From NCBI GenBank assembly GCA_964484715.1, contig CAZAFJ010000004.1, positions 54,587-118,586 on the forward strand: 64,000 nucleotides of DNA. Reading direction: 5' to 3'. The stretch comes from Mesolinea sp964484715 (GTDB lineage Bacteria > Chloroflexota > Anaerolineae > Anaerolineales > Anaerolineaceae). The notes beneath the pieces are model-generated. The model was given only the letters and a program-made list of their open reading frames with translations, was not told the DNA's origin and searched no databases. Positions 53,761-61,752 of the stretch are shown here, piece by piece. How positions within the stretch are numbered: the stretch's first letter is position 1; every line of letters starts with the position of its first letter. A program made the translations under genes and the position numbers.

Positions 53761-54024
53761 TAAAAAAGCCCATCCACATTGGGACGAGCCATCAAAAGCC
53801 CGCGGTACCACCCGCATTCCCAGCCAAGCTGGGCACTCATAGTTCACAATCATGAACCTAGTGTTGCTAACGATCACCACACCGGCTTACTTACTATCCA
53901 TTAAGGATGCGTTCAGTTCGCGGCTCTGGAAGGATTTTGGGTCATCTGTGTTGCCCTGACTCACACTATCTCAGGGTCGCTGCCAACCAGGGATGACTTA
54001 CTCGTTTCCGTCACTGCCTTTCGA
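53761..54024 (-). ncRNA. T-box leader (tRNA-Ile sensing) of ileS
   Basis: The minus-strand leader of about 260 nt shows a long structured Stem I region. The conserved T-box element GGGTGGTACCGCGGG is at 53799-53813, where UGGU would pair with the ACCA end of uncharged tRNA-Ile. A terminator follows: GCTCGTCC-N6-GGATGGGC and a run of T at 53761-53789. Uncharged tRNA would stabilise the antiterminator and allow read-through to ileS 87 nt downstream. An AUC in the Stem I 3' side is a candidate specifier, but I have not folded it. Confidence 0.92.
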
Positions 54025-54030
54025 GCGAGA

Positions 54031-54059
54031 ATTATGCCACAGTCGCTTAATGAGGTCAA
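54031..54059 (-). promoter_or_regulatory. Promoter of the ileS T-box transcript
   Basis: On the minus strand TTGACC (54054-54059), a 17-bp spacer and CATAAT (54031-54036). The start would be near 54024, directly before the T-box leader. Confidence 0.78.
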
Positions 54060-54098
54060 TGCTTTGCTTAATCTATTAAGCACGATATAGATCGCTTA

Positions 54099-54503
54099 AC
54101 AAAAAAACCCCGTGCAAGCCGGGGTTTTGGTTGGGTGCCTGATGGGGGTCGAACCCACAACATCTTCAGCCACCCATCTTGATCGCGCCGGTCTCCTGAC
54201 CGAGCGCAAATATTCCACCAATTCCAACAAGCTTTAGACCGGGTTCAGATACGCGAGACAGATTCACCAATTCTCTCATCTTAAACCAAAAACCCCGTGC
54301 AAGCCGGGGTTTTGTTTGGGTGCCTGATGGGGGTCGAACCCACAACATCTTCAGCCACCCATCTTGATCGCGCCGGTCTCCTGACCGAGCGCAAATATTC
54401 CACTAATTGCGACAGGCCCTAGACCGACCGACCATACGCAAATTACATTCACTAATCTGCTCATCTTAAACCAAAAACCCCGTGCAAGCCGGGGTTTTGT
54501 CTG
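54099..54503. repeat. 185-bp tandem units carrying tRNA-His 3' halves and terminators
   Basis: Beyond the intact tRNA-His gene, its 3' 40 nt (anticodon to discriminator) is repeated exactly at 54134-54173 and 54319-54358, with a period of exactly 185 bp. The following CCCCG/CGGGG terminator recurs with the same period (54108, 54293, 54478). The copies lack the tRNA 5' half. In its place each has a conserved hairpin (GCGC-CGGTC-TCCT-GACCG-A-GCGC) and a middle segment of about 65 bp. The middle segment has the same length in the two complete spacers but differs at many positions, while its flanks are nearly identical. This looks like repeated integration or duplication at the tRNA anticodon. 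Confidence 0.85.
54473..54498 (-). terminator. tRNA-His terminator
   Basis: AAAACCCCG / CGGGGTTTT with a 7-nt loop and T run on the minus strand, starting 6 bp after the tRNA 3' end. Confidence 0.88.
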
Positions 54504-54576
54504 GGTGCCTGATGGGGGTCGAACCCACAACATCTTCAGCCACAGTGAAGCACTCTGCCATTGAGCTACAGGCACC
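54504..54576 (-). tRNA. tRNA-His (anticodon GUG)
   Basis: A complete cloverleaf of 73 nt. The acceptor is GTGCCTG/CAGGCAC with the His-specific extra G(-1) (54576) opposite C73. D stem GCTC/GAGT, anticodon stem CTTCA/TGAAG with loop CTGTGGC (anticodon GTG), and T arm GTGGG-TTCGACC-CCCAT. CCA is not fully encoded. It lies near hisS on the same strand. Confidence 0.96.
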
Positions 54577-54671
54577 GCGTTGGAACGCTATTCTAACATA
54601 AGATTTGCTTTTTGCGCAAGCCCAAATCCTATTTCACTAAGCTATTGAATTGTCGACCGACAAACTAAATC

Positions 54672-55334
54672 TTAATCTTCAAAACGTATTGATTTAATTA
54701 AAGTCTCTACCAAGTCAACAACTTCCTCAGGTACGCCAGGGAAACTTGCGAAAGTGACAACCAGTTTAGCCAATTCAGGTCTGGCATCATCTCCGATTGA
54801 ATAAAAGATGCTGTCGAAATCCAAATCATTCGCCTTGTATGTGGCATGATGCTTTAATACCGTCAAGCCAGAAAGCGTTTCGAAGCTTGAAGATTTGCCA
54901 ATCTTAAAATCTTCAAGATCCATTTTGGCGTTTTCCATCCCAAGTAAAGCATAGTCCTCAGTCGTGCCTTCATAGTCCTCTCGAATAAACACGAGACTGA
55001 TGCCTTTATTAATCAAATCAGCACCTGGCAATAATATTTTAGTGTTGAGGCCAGGAAAAGCCTGAAAAGTCCATCCTTCGATCGGCTCATAGGAAAACTT
55101 CGCGTCTTCCTCAAAATGCCGTTCTTTTTCACCTTCTGTGACTATCGGCTCTTCAGTCGATTCAACCGCCAAAGTTTCACTTGGTTCCGGCATCAATTCA
55201 GGGGGATTTGTTGGGTTTTCTGTCGGCAAGCTGACTTTTGTCGGATTATCTGGGGAACCTGGTTTCGGCAATAAAAGTTCACAACCGGAAACCAACAGCA
55301 TAACAATTAACAAACCAATCACTAACTTTTTCAT
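54672..55334 (-). CDS. Lipoprotein of unknown function
   Basis: 220 residues. The type II signal peptide MKKLVIGLLIVMLLVSGC has the lipobox Cys at 18. A Pro/Ser/Thr/Glu-rich linker spans about 25-75, typical of surface lipoproteins in this lineage. A single globular domain follows (about 76-220; FSYEPIEGWTFQAFPG, ISLVFIRED), resembling PsbP/LpqN-type folds in its strand pattern; that likeness is tentative. It is the second gene of a hisS transcript, 22 bp after the hisS stop. Confidence 0.8.
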   Translation of the reverse strand: MKKLVIGLLIVMLLVSGCELLLPKPGSPDNPTKVSLPTENPTNPPELMPEPSETLAVESTEEPIVTEGEKERHFEEDAKFSYEPIEGWTFQAFPGLNTKILLPGADLINKGISLVFIREDYEGTTEDYALLGMENAKMDLEDFKIGKSSSFETLSGLTVLKHHATYKANDLDFDSIFYSIGDDARPELAKLVVTFASFPGVPEEVVDLVETLIKSIRFED

Positions 55335-55356
55335 TTATTCTCCTATGAAGATCAAC

Positions 55357-56619
55357 TCATGCGTGAGTCTTCAAAAATCCAAGCAATTGGCTTTTGTCAA
55401 TTTCCTCCTGCTCACCACTCTTAAGATCTTTCACCACAACTTTTTCTTGCTCAATTTCGTTGGGGCCTAAAACGATAACCCGGCGAACACCAATGCGATC
55501 GGCAAATCTAAACTGTTTGCCCAAGCGGTCCACTTCACTCATCACGACCTGATACCCCGCCTCCCGCAATTCAGCGGCAAGCTTCAAAGATGCTGCCAAA
55601 GTAGTCTCGTCAAATACAGTCATGAACAAAGCATTAGGGTCAATGGCTTCAGAGGGCAAAAGACCATACTTCTCTAAAACCAGCATAACCACCACATCAC
55701 CCATGGCAAAACCCACACCAGGGGTTGGCTTACCGCCCACATCCGCCACCAAATCTGCGTAGTGTCCACCACCTAAGATGGCGCGGAACTCGCCTTTTGT
55801 GTCGTGGGCTTCAAAGACGATACCGGTGTAATAATCCAAACCGCGGATAATGCGTGGATCATAGCTCACGTACTGGCTAACACCCAGGCTTTCCAGGACC
55901 TCAAAAACCTGAACAAGCTTTTCAGATTTTTGCCAAAGGTCTTGATTGTTCAACAAGGCCTTTAGTTCCCCAAGCTGATCTTCAGATAAACCCGCTTCCA
56001 AAACCAATTTATCCCAAACATCTGCCGGCAGTTTATCCAAGCGATCAATCAACCGCAGCATATCTTTCTTTTGATCATCGCTCAAGCCAATCCGCACCAA
56101 CTCAGCGTCCATCAACTCACGGTCATTAACCCGCAGCTGAACCAGGTCTGGGGTTAAGCCCACTTCCTTAAAAAAGCGTGCAGCGACCGCCAAAAGCTCT
56201 GCATCCGCTAAAACGGAATTGGATCCTATTTGATCAATATTCCACTGGAAAAACTCTCTTGTCCTACCCTTTTGCGGCCTTTCATAGCGCCAACACGGGC
56301 CAAAAGACCACCAACGCAAAGGAAAGGTGAGCTGATTCTGCTGGCTTGCGACCATACGTGAAATTGTTGGGGTCAGTTCAGGACGCAAAGTAATCGGATC
56401 TCCTCCACGATCATTAAAAACAAAAGCTTGTTCTTTGACCAACTCCTCGCCAGACTTAGCAGCATAAAGCTCAATTTGTTCCAAGCATGGGCCATCATAT
56501 TGACGATAGCCGAAAGCTTCCGAAGCTACGCGCAACTTTTCAATCAACCATTGCCGCTGAGCCATCTCTTCAGGGTAGAAATCCCGGGTACCTTTTACTT
56601 TTTGAATAATCTTACTCAT
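55357..56619 (-). CDS. hisS: Histidine--tRNA ligase
   Basis: 420 residues from the ATG at 56617-56619 (MSKIIQKVKGTRDFYPEEM), best spaced from GAGG; adjacent and upstream ATGs are possible. Class II motifs: motif 1 around 45-60, motif 2 WRYERPQKGRTREFFQWNID near 110-129, and the His-specific RGLDYYTGIVFEA near 264-276. A C-terminal anticodon-binding domain follows. It charges tRNA-His, whose gene lies about 780 bp downstream on the same strand. It is divergent from the ABC importer. Confidence 0.97.
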   Translation of the reverse strand: MSKIIQKVKGTRDFYPEEMAQRQWLIEKLRVASEAFGYRQYDGPCLEQIELYAAKSGEELVKEQAFVFNDRGGDPITLRPELTPTISRMVASQQNQLTFPLRWWSFGPCWRYERPQKGRTREFFQWNIDQIGSNSVLADAELLAVAARFFKEVGLTPDLVQLRVNDRELMDAELVRIGLSDDQKKDMLRLIDRLDKLPADVWDKLVLEAGLSEDQLGELKALLNNQDLWQKSEKLVQVFEVLESLGVSQYVSYDPRIIRGLDYYTGIVFEAHDTKGEFRAILGGGHYADLVADVGGKPTPGVGFAMGDVVVMLVLEKYGLLPSEAIDPNALFMTVFDETTLAASLKLAAELREAGYQVVMSEVDRLGKQFRFADRIGVRRVIVLGPNEIEQEKVVVKDLKSGEQEEIDKSQLLGFLKTHA

Positions 56620-56697
56620 CATGTCCTCGTTATCAATGTTAATCAAATTATAACATCTCGATTTGATTTATTTATGATAGGAAGTGTTAGAATTAGC

Positions 56698-56736
56698 TAA
56701 CCTAAAACGGTGCTTTTTATTGCCAAATTTAGGTTA
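56698..56736. promoter_or_regulatory. 9-bp inverted repeat in the hisS/ABC importer divergent region
   Basis: TAACCTAAA (56698-56706) and TTTAGGTTA (56728-56736) are separated by 21 bp. It is located 37 bp upstream of the importer's first gene and may be an operator or leader hairpin. Confidence 0.5.
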
Positions 56737-56773
56737 ATAAACTTTTTAACAAATATTTAAGGAGCTTTACTCT

Positions 56774-57877
56774 ATGAAATCCAAACTATTAGCCCTTGCA
56801 TTGATTGTTATGTTGGTTTTCACAGCTTGTACACCCAAAACCGAAATTGGTTCTGGTAAAGACACTGCGGGAACAGCAATCGATAATGCTTTTCCTATTG
56901 TCGTAAACGAATCTGAAAAAGCCTATCCTGCTAAGGATGATGAAACCCTGCCAGAAGAAAGCTATCCAATTGAGGAGCCACAAGAACTTAGTCAGCCTGA
57001 AGAACAAGAATCCCCTGAAGCTGACTCCAAAATTGTGACTGTTTTGGTTCCTAACTCGACAACGTCTTTGCCCATCCTCCAGGCGGCTAAACACTTCCCA
57101 GGCATGAAGGTTGAAGTTTTTGAGAACCACCCTCAAGCCAATGCTCAATTTATGGGCAGCAACGACTTTGTTTTGGTAACTGGCCTTTCCGTCGGATTAG
57201 GCATGTTCAACAATGAAGCGCCGGTGAAACTCATCAACACCAATGTAACCGGTTTGGCATACCTGGTTAGCTGCAACCATGAAATTAATCGTTTTGCAGA
57301 CCTTGCCGGCCATGAAATCTATATGCCTTTTGAAGGTTCACCCATGGAAGAAACGACCAAGTTCTTCGTCGAAAAAGCTGGACTCACATATGGAGAAGAT
57401 GTCAAACCGATCTACGCACCTTTCGATACATCCACAGCTTTGATTAAAAATGGTCAGGACGCGATTGTCGCCATGCCACAACCAGCCGCAACGGCGATGG
57501 CTGCCCAGGAATGTGGCCACCTCGGCGCGAGTTTCTACGACACATGGAATGAAGTTACCGGCGATAAAGACGGCTATCCCCAGGTCGGTGCTTTTGCCAA
57601 AGCAAGTTTCGTTGAAGCCAATCCTGATTGGATTATTGCTTTCAACGAAGCTGTAGCCAAAGCGATTGGCGAGTTGCAAGCCAGCCCAGACCCATTAATT
57701 GCTGATCTGGCTGAAAACTTCTCATTCCCGGCTCCCGTTCTGGTAAAAGCATTCCTCGCCACCAAGTTTACGGTACAATCTGACAAAGAAATGAAAGACG
57801 CTGTCATTCATTACTACGAAACGATTGGAAAACCACTGGATGAAAAGTACGAGGACTTCTTCTACACCCTTCCTTAA
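56774..57877 (+). CDS. ABC importer substrate-binding lipoprotein (NitT/TauT type)
   Basis: 367 residues. The signal peptide ends in the lipobox FTAC (Cys19). An acidic linker spans about 40-85. A two-lobed binding domain follows, with VTVLVPNSTTSLPILQAAKHFPGMKVE at its start and DAIVAMPQPAATAMAAQ near 232-248, the pattern of SsuA/TauA/NMT1-like proteins. The substrate is a small organic molecule, not identifiable from sequence. AAGGAG precedes the ATG. The permease and ATPase genes follow with overlaps. Confidence 0.88.
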   Translation: MKSKLLALALIVMLVFTACTPKTEIGSGKDTAGTAIDNAFPIVVNESEKAYPAKDDETLPEESYPIEEPQELSQPEEQESPEADSKIVTVLVPNSTTSLPILQAAKHFPGMKVEVFENHPQANAQFMGSNDFVLVTGLSVGLGMFNNEAPVKLINTNVTGLAYLVSCNHEINRFADLAGHEIYMPFEGSPMEETTKFFVEKAGLTYGEDVKPIYAPFDTSTALIKNGQDAIVAMPQPAATAMAAQECGHLGASFYDTWNEVTGDKDGYPQVGAFAKASFVEANPDWIIAFNEAVAKAIGELQASPDPLIADLAENFSFPAPVLVKAFLATKFTVQSDKEMKDAVIHYYETIGKPLDEKYEDFFYTLP

Positions 57878-58601
57878 TGGTCTCATTGGATTTGGACTGC
57901 TCATGCTTTTATGGGCAGTCCTTTCCATGTTTTTTCCCGTTTATATCATCCCCTCCCCACTCGAGGTTCTCAAAGCCTCAGCTGAATACCTAAAACCCAT
58001 CTTCCTCAGCGCGCTCGGCATCACGCTCTGGCGTATTTTTGTTGGCTTTACGCTCTCATTAGTCCTCGGCACGGGTTTGGCGGTTCTCTTTGCAGGCACG
58101 CATTTTTCAGATCAACTCGCTGCCATGGTGCAAGCTTTCCAGGTCATTCCAGCAATTACCATTGGTGTTATTTTGGTTATCATCTTTGGCGTGGGGAGCA
58201 CACCGCCTATTTTCCTGATCACATTGATGACCTTGCCATTAATCTTTATGAACACCCTCCAAGTCCTCAAATTTCCAGATCTCAAACGCGTCGAATATCT
58301 TGACTCGATAAAAGCCGACCGCAAGCTCCGTTTTTCTGCCCAAATGAAACCACAAATTATTGCGATCACACGCACCAATCTTATTTTGGGGTTTAGCCTG
58401 GCATCAAAAATTGCCATTACCGGAGAATTTATTGGCTCACAAGATGGTTTGGGCTATTTACTCAACAAAGCCCGCCTGGTTTTCGCGATGAAAGAAGTTT
58501 TCTTTTACATTTTCTTCTTCATTGTCTTCACGCTCGTCTTTCAAGCATTGGTGGAACTGCTCTACGCCACCTTACTCAAACCTTACACCTATGGAAACTA
58601 A
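57840..58601 (+). CDS. ABC importer permease (SsuC/TauC-like)
   Basis: 253 residues from ATG 57840, which overlaps the binding-protein gene by 38 bp; a TTG five codons earlier is also possible. Five or six helices are present. The family's EAA-type loop lies in KFPDLKRVEYLDSIKADRKLRF near 144-165, where the usual EAA...G consensus is weakly kept, and GEFIGSQDGLGYLLNKAR follows near 197-214, typical of BPD-type permeases. It forms the channel of the importer with the ATPase encoded 11 bp upstream of its stop. Confidence 0.88.
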   Translation: MKSTRTSSTPFLNGLIGFGLLMLLWAVLSMFFPVYIIPSPLEVLKASAEYLKPIFLSALGITLWRIFVGFTLSLVLGTGLAVLFAGTHFSDQLAAMVQAFQVIPAITIGVILVIIFGVGSTPPIFLITLMTLPLIFMNTLQVLKFPDLKRVEYLDSIKADRKLRFSAQMKPQIIAITRTNLILGFSLASKIAITGEFIGSQDGLGYLLNKARLVFAMKEVFFYIFFFIVFTLVFQALVELLYATLLKPYTYGN

Positions 58602-59271
58602 GCCAGAAACACCCATCGTCCTCCATGCTGAAGGGATCAGTAAATCCTTCAACAACGAAACCGTTATTCGGGATTTTAGTTTTAACCTGCGTCAGGGCGA
58701 ACGATTGCATCTTTTTGCGCCAAGTGGTGCTGGCAAAACGACGCTCATGCGCATCTTATCTGGTCTCTTACCCGCCGATTCTGGACGTTTTACGTTCCCA
58801 TTGGGTGATGAGCCTCACATTGTCTTCCAGGAACCACGACTTTTTCCACACCTTACCGTAGATGAAAATATTCGCCTGCCCCTTAAAAGTAAGCATTTTG
58901 CAAGCAAACCAAACGCTTTGCATTTACTTGATGAGTGGTACCAACTGTCCCTTTTGGACGGCTATCAAAATGCCTATCCACATACCCTAAGTGGCGGTAT
59001 GAAGCGCAAAGTATCGCTCCTGCGCGCTTTAATCACCTTACCTAATTTATTGCTCTTGGATGAACCTTTCCAGTCGCTTGATAAAGCATCCCGTGAAATC
59101 TTTGTACAATCTATATTTGCAAATATCCCCAATTTAAGTGTATTATTCAGCTCACATGACATTTTGGATGTAGAAATATGTGCTACATCAATTTTATTAA
59201 TTAAGTCCCCCAAATTACAAAATCCGATTATAATAGAAGCGGCTGAATTTGTGAGCTCATTCACAAATTAG
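58591..59271 (+). CDS. ABC importer ATP-binding protein (SsuB/TauB-like)
   Basis: 226 residues from ATG 58591. Walker A APSGAGKTT (about 41-49), Q-loop VFQEPRLFPHLT, signature LSGGMKRKVSLLRA (about 133-146), Walker B LLLLDEPFQSLD, and the switch His in SSHD. The protein is shorter than most homologues and lacks a C-terminal extension. The gene ends 50 bp before hydC without a visible terminator, so the importer and hydrogenase may share a transcript. Confidence 0.92.
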   Translation: METKPETPIVLHAEGISKSFNNETVIRDFSFNLRQGERLHLFAPSGAGKTTLMRILSGLLPADSGRFTFPLGDEPHIVFQEPRLFPHLTVDENIRLPLKSKHFASKPNALHLLDEWYQLSLLDGYQNAYPHTLSGGMKRKVSLLRALITLPNLLLLDEPFQSLDKASREIFVQSIFANIPNLSVLFSSHDILDVEICATSILLIKSPKLQNPIIIEAAEFVSSFTN

Positions 59272-59321
59272 CTTTGTCACGTAAAAAACCGATTCTATTC
59301 GGAAAAAATTTGAGGAGCGAT

Positions 59322-59861
59322 ATGACCGAACAAAAAAATCCTTGTTGCACGGGGTCCAATCCAGGCTTTGCCGAATTGGGCGCCTACATCGATGAGCTCA
59401 AGATCGACCCAAAAGATCCTGAGCGCAAAGAAATGCTGATCATGACCTTGCATAAGGCCCAGAGCATTTTTGGCTACTTACCGACTGAAGTACAAAAGTA
59501 TGTTGCCAACAAATTCTCTATTCCACATGCAGATGTCTCAGGCGTGATTAGTTTCTACAACTATTTCCACACCACCCCTAAAGGCAAGACCAACATCAGT
59601 ATCTGCATGGGCACGGCTTGTTACGTGAACGGGTCAGACAAAATCTTGCAAGACTTCGAAAAAGCCTTGGGCATCAAGTCTGGTGGCGTCACTGAAGATG
59701 GCCGTTTTTCCATCGAATCATTGCGCTGTGTCGGTGCTTGTGGTTTAGCCCCTGTGGTTCTGATCAACGATCACGTTTATGGCAAAGTGAAACAAGGCCA
59801 AGCTGAGAAGATCATCGAACAATATCTCATCGAATACGGTGAAGAAGTTGAGGTGCAATAA
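59322..59861 (+). CDS. hydC: Hydrogenase subunit HydC (NuoE-like, [2Fe-2S])
   Basis: 179 residues from ATG 59322 with GAGGAG upstream; an earlier in-frame start overlaps no motif. After the helical N domain, the thioredoxin-like domain has CMGTACYVNGSD and CVGACGLAPVV, providing the four Cys of a [2Fe-2S] cluster. It is the electron-relay subunit of the NAD-linked [FeFe] hydrogenase. Its stop overlaps the hydB start. Confidence 0.95.
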   Translation: MTEQKNPCCTGSNPGFAELGAYIDELKIDPKDPERKEMLIMTLHKAQSIFGYLPTEVQKYVANKFSIPHADVSGVISFYNYFHTTPKGKTNISICMGTACYVNGSDKILQDFEKALGIKSGGVTEDGRFSIESLRCVGACGLAPVVLINDHVYGKVKQGQAEKIIEQYLIEYGEEVEVQ

Positions 59862-61741
59862 TGACTACACGAATTCAAAATCCTGAAGAACTCCTGAAGA
59901 AATACGAAGAATACAAAGACCTCGTAGAAGTCCGTGCTGACCTCGATTACGCTGGCGATCAAAAGTTTATTTTGGTCTGCGGTGGAACTGGTTGTGTGTC
60001 TTCTAAAAGCTTGAACATCGTTGAAAACTTCAACAATCTCATCAAAGAGAATGGCATGGAAGGCAAAGTTCACGCCAGCATCACTGGTTGCTTTGGTTTC
60101 TGTGAAAAAGGCCCCATCGTCAAGGTCTTCCCCGAAAACGTTTTCTACGTTCAGGTGACTCCAGATGATGCCAAAGAAATCTTTGAAAAGCACATCATGG
60201 GTGGCGAAGTTGTTGACCGTTTGCTCTACGTTGAACCAATCACCCAAAAGAGCATGCACGACTCACTCGAAATGCCTTTCTACAAACAACAAATGCGCAT
60301 CGCTTTGCGCCACTGCGGTTTGATTGACCCTGAAATCATCGAAGAATACATCGGTGTTGGTGGTTATCAATCCATGGCGAAAGTCATCACCCAGATGACC
60401 CCCGAAGAAGCCATCGAAATCATGAAACAATCTGGTCTCGGTGGACGCGGTGGTGCTGGTTTCTCAACCGGTCGCAAATGGGAATTTGGCCGCATGTACA
60501 AGAGCGATCGCAAGTACGTCATCTGTAACGCTGACGAAGGCGATCCCGGTGCTTTCATGGATCGCTCCATCATGGAAGGCGACGCCCACACCGTTATCGA
60601 AGGTATGGCTATTGCAGCTTACTGTATCGGTGCGAATCAGGGTTATGTTTACATCCGTGCGGAATACCCCTTGGCTGTCAAACGTCTCCAAATCGCCATC
60701 AATGAAGCCCGCGAATTGGGTCTCCTTGGCAAAAACATCCTCGGTACCGACTTCAGCTTTGATGTCGATGTCCGCTTGGGTGCTGGCGCTTTCGTTTGTG
60801 GTGAAGAAACCGCTTTGATCCAATCCGTTCAAGGCAATCGTGGCGAGCCCACCACCAAACCTCCCTTCCCTGCGGAAAAAGGTCTGTGGCAACAACCCAC
60901 GATCGTGAACAACGTTGAAACCTTGGCTAATGTGCCCGTCATCTTTGAAAAAGGCGCTGAATGGTTCGCCCAAATCGGTACCGAAAAATCAAAGGGTACC
61001 AAGGTCTTCGCCTTGGCTGGTAAAGTTAACAACGTTGGTTTGGTTGAAGTCCCCATGGGCACCACCCTCCGCGAATTAATTTTCGAAATCGGTGGTGGCG
61101 TACGTGGTGGCGGCAAATTCAAAGCTGCTCAATCCGGTGGTCCTTCCGGTGGTTGTATCCCCGAGCAATTCCTGGATACCCCCATTGACTACCAATCCCT
61201 CGGTCAAATCGGTTCCATGATGGGTTCCGGCGGTATGATTGTGATGAGCGACAGCGACTGCATGGTCAACATCGCCCGCTTCTACCTCGAATTCATCGTT
61301 GAAGAATCCTGTGGCCGCTGTGTGCCCTGCCGTGTGGGTACCAAACGTATGTTTGAAATCCTCACCGACATCACCAAGGGTAAAGGCACTCCAGCCATGC
61401 TCGACGAGCTCCAATCACTCGCTGAAACCATTCAAGACACCGCGCTCTGTGGTCTTGGCCAAACCGCGCCAAACCCTGTTTTGAGCACGCTCAAGTACTT
61501 CAAGGATGAATACGAAGAGCATGTTTACAACAAGCGCTGTCCTTCTGGTGTATGTACTGATCTCCTCACTTATGAGATCATCCCAGAAAAATGTATTGGC
61601 TGTACGGCCTGTGCGCGTGCTTGCCCTGTGAGCTGTATCGCTGGCTCTCCCAAGCAAGTTCACGTTATCGATCAAGAGAAGTGCATCAAGTGTGGCAATT
61701 GTCTTGCTAAATGTCGCTTTGGTGCGGTTATTCGTAAATAA
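59861..61741 (+). CDS. hydB: Hydrogenase subunit HydB (NuoF-like, FMN/NAD)
   Basis: 626 residues. The N-terminal thioredoxin-like [2Fe-2S] domain has CGGTGCVSS and CFGFCEKGP. The NuoF core has GLGGRGGAGFSTGRKW (about 190-205, NADH/FMN site) and CNADEGDPGAFMDRSIMEGD. ESCGRCVPCRVGTKRM is the [4Fe-4S] site. A C-terminal 2x[4Fe-4S] ferredoxin domain follows (CIGCTACARACPVSC and CIKCGNCLAKC). This architecture is that of the beta subunit in electron-bifurcating hydrogenases such as Thermotoga HydABC, where NADH and reduced ferredoxin are oxidised together; bifurcation is inferred, not shown. Confidence 0.96.
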   Translation: MTTRIQNPEELLKKYEEYKDLVEVRADLDYAGDQKFILVCGGTGCVSSKSLNIVENFNNLIKENGMEGKVHASITGCFGFCEKGPIVKVFPENVFYVQVTPDDAKEIFEKHIMGGEVVDRLLYVEPITQKSMHDSLEMPFYKQQMRIALRHCGLIDPEIIEEYIGVGGYQSMAKVITQMTPEEAIEIMKQSGLGGRGGAGFSTGRKWEFGRMYKSDRKYVICNADEGDPGAFMDRSIMEGDAHTVIEGMAIAAYCIGANQGYVYIRAEYPLAVKRLQIAINEARELGLLGKNILGTDFSFDVDVRLGAGAFVCGEETALIQSVQGNRGEPTTKPPFPAEKGLWQQPTIVNNVETLANVPVIFEKGAEWFAQIGTEKSKGTKVFALAGKVNNVGLVEVPMGTTLRELIFEIGGGVRGGGKFKAAQSGGPSGGCIPEQFLDTPIDYQSLGQIGSMMGSGGMIVMSDSDCMVNIARFYLEFIVEESCGRCVPCRVGTKRMFEILTDITKGKGTPAMLDELQSLAETIQDTALCGLGQTAPNPVLSTLKYFKDEYEEHVYNKRCPSGVCTDLLTYEIIPEKCIGCTACARACPVSCIAGSPKQVHVIDQEKCIKCGNCLAKCRFGAVIRK

Positions 61742-61752
61742 GGAAAAGATAT

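Noticed and set aside
54134..54358. Two further tRNA-like hits resembling tRNA-His
   Set aside because: They contain only the 3' 40 nt (anticodon to discriminator). The 5' half, D arm and acceptor 5' strand are replaced by unrelated sequence, so no cloverleaf can form.
54166..54575. Short minus-strand reading frames across the 185-bp units with similar protein ends
   Set aside because: They run through tRNA and terminator sequence; the similarity of the translations reflects the DNA repeat, and differences in the middle are not biased to synonymous positions.
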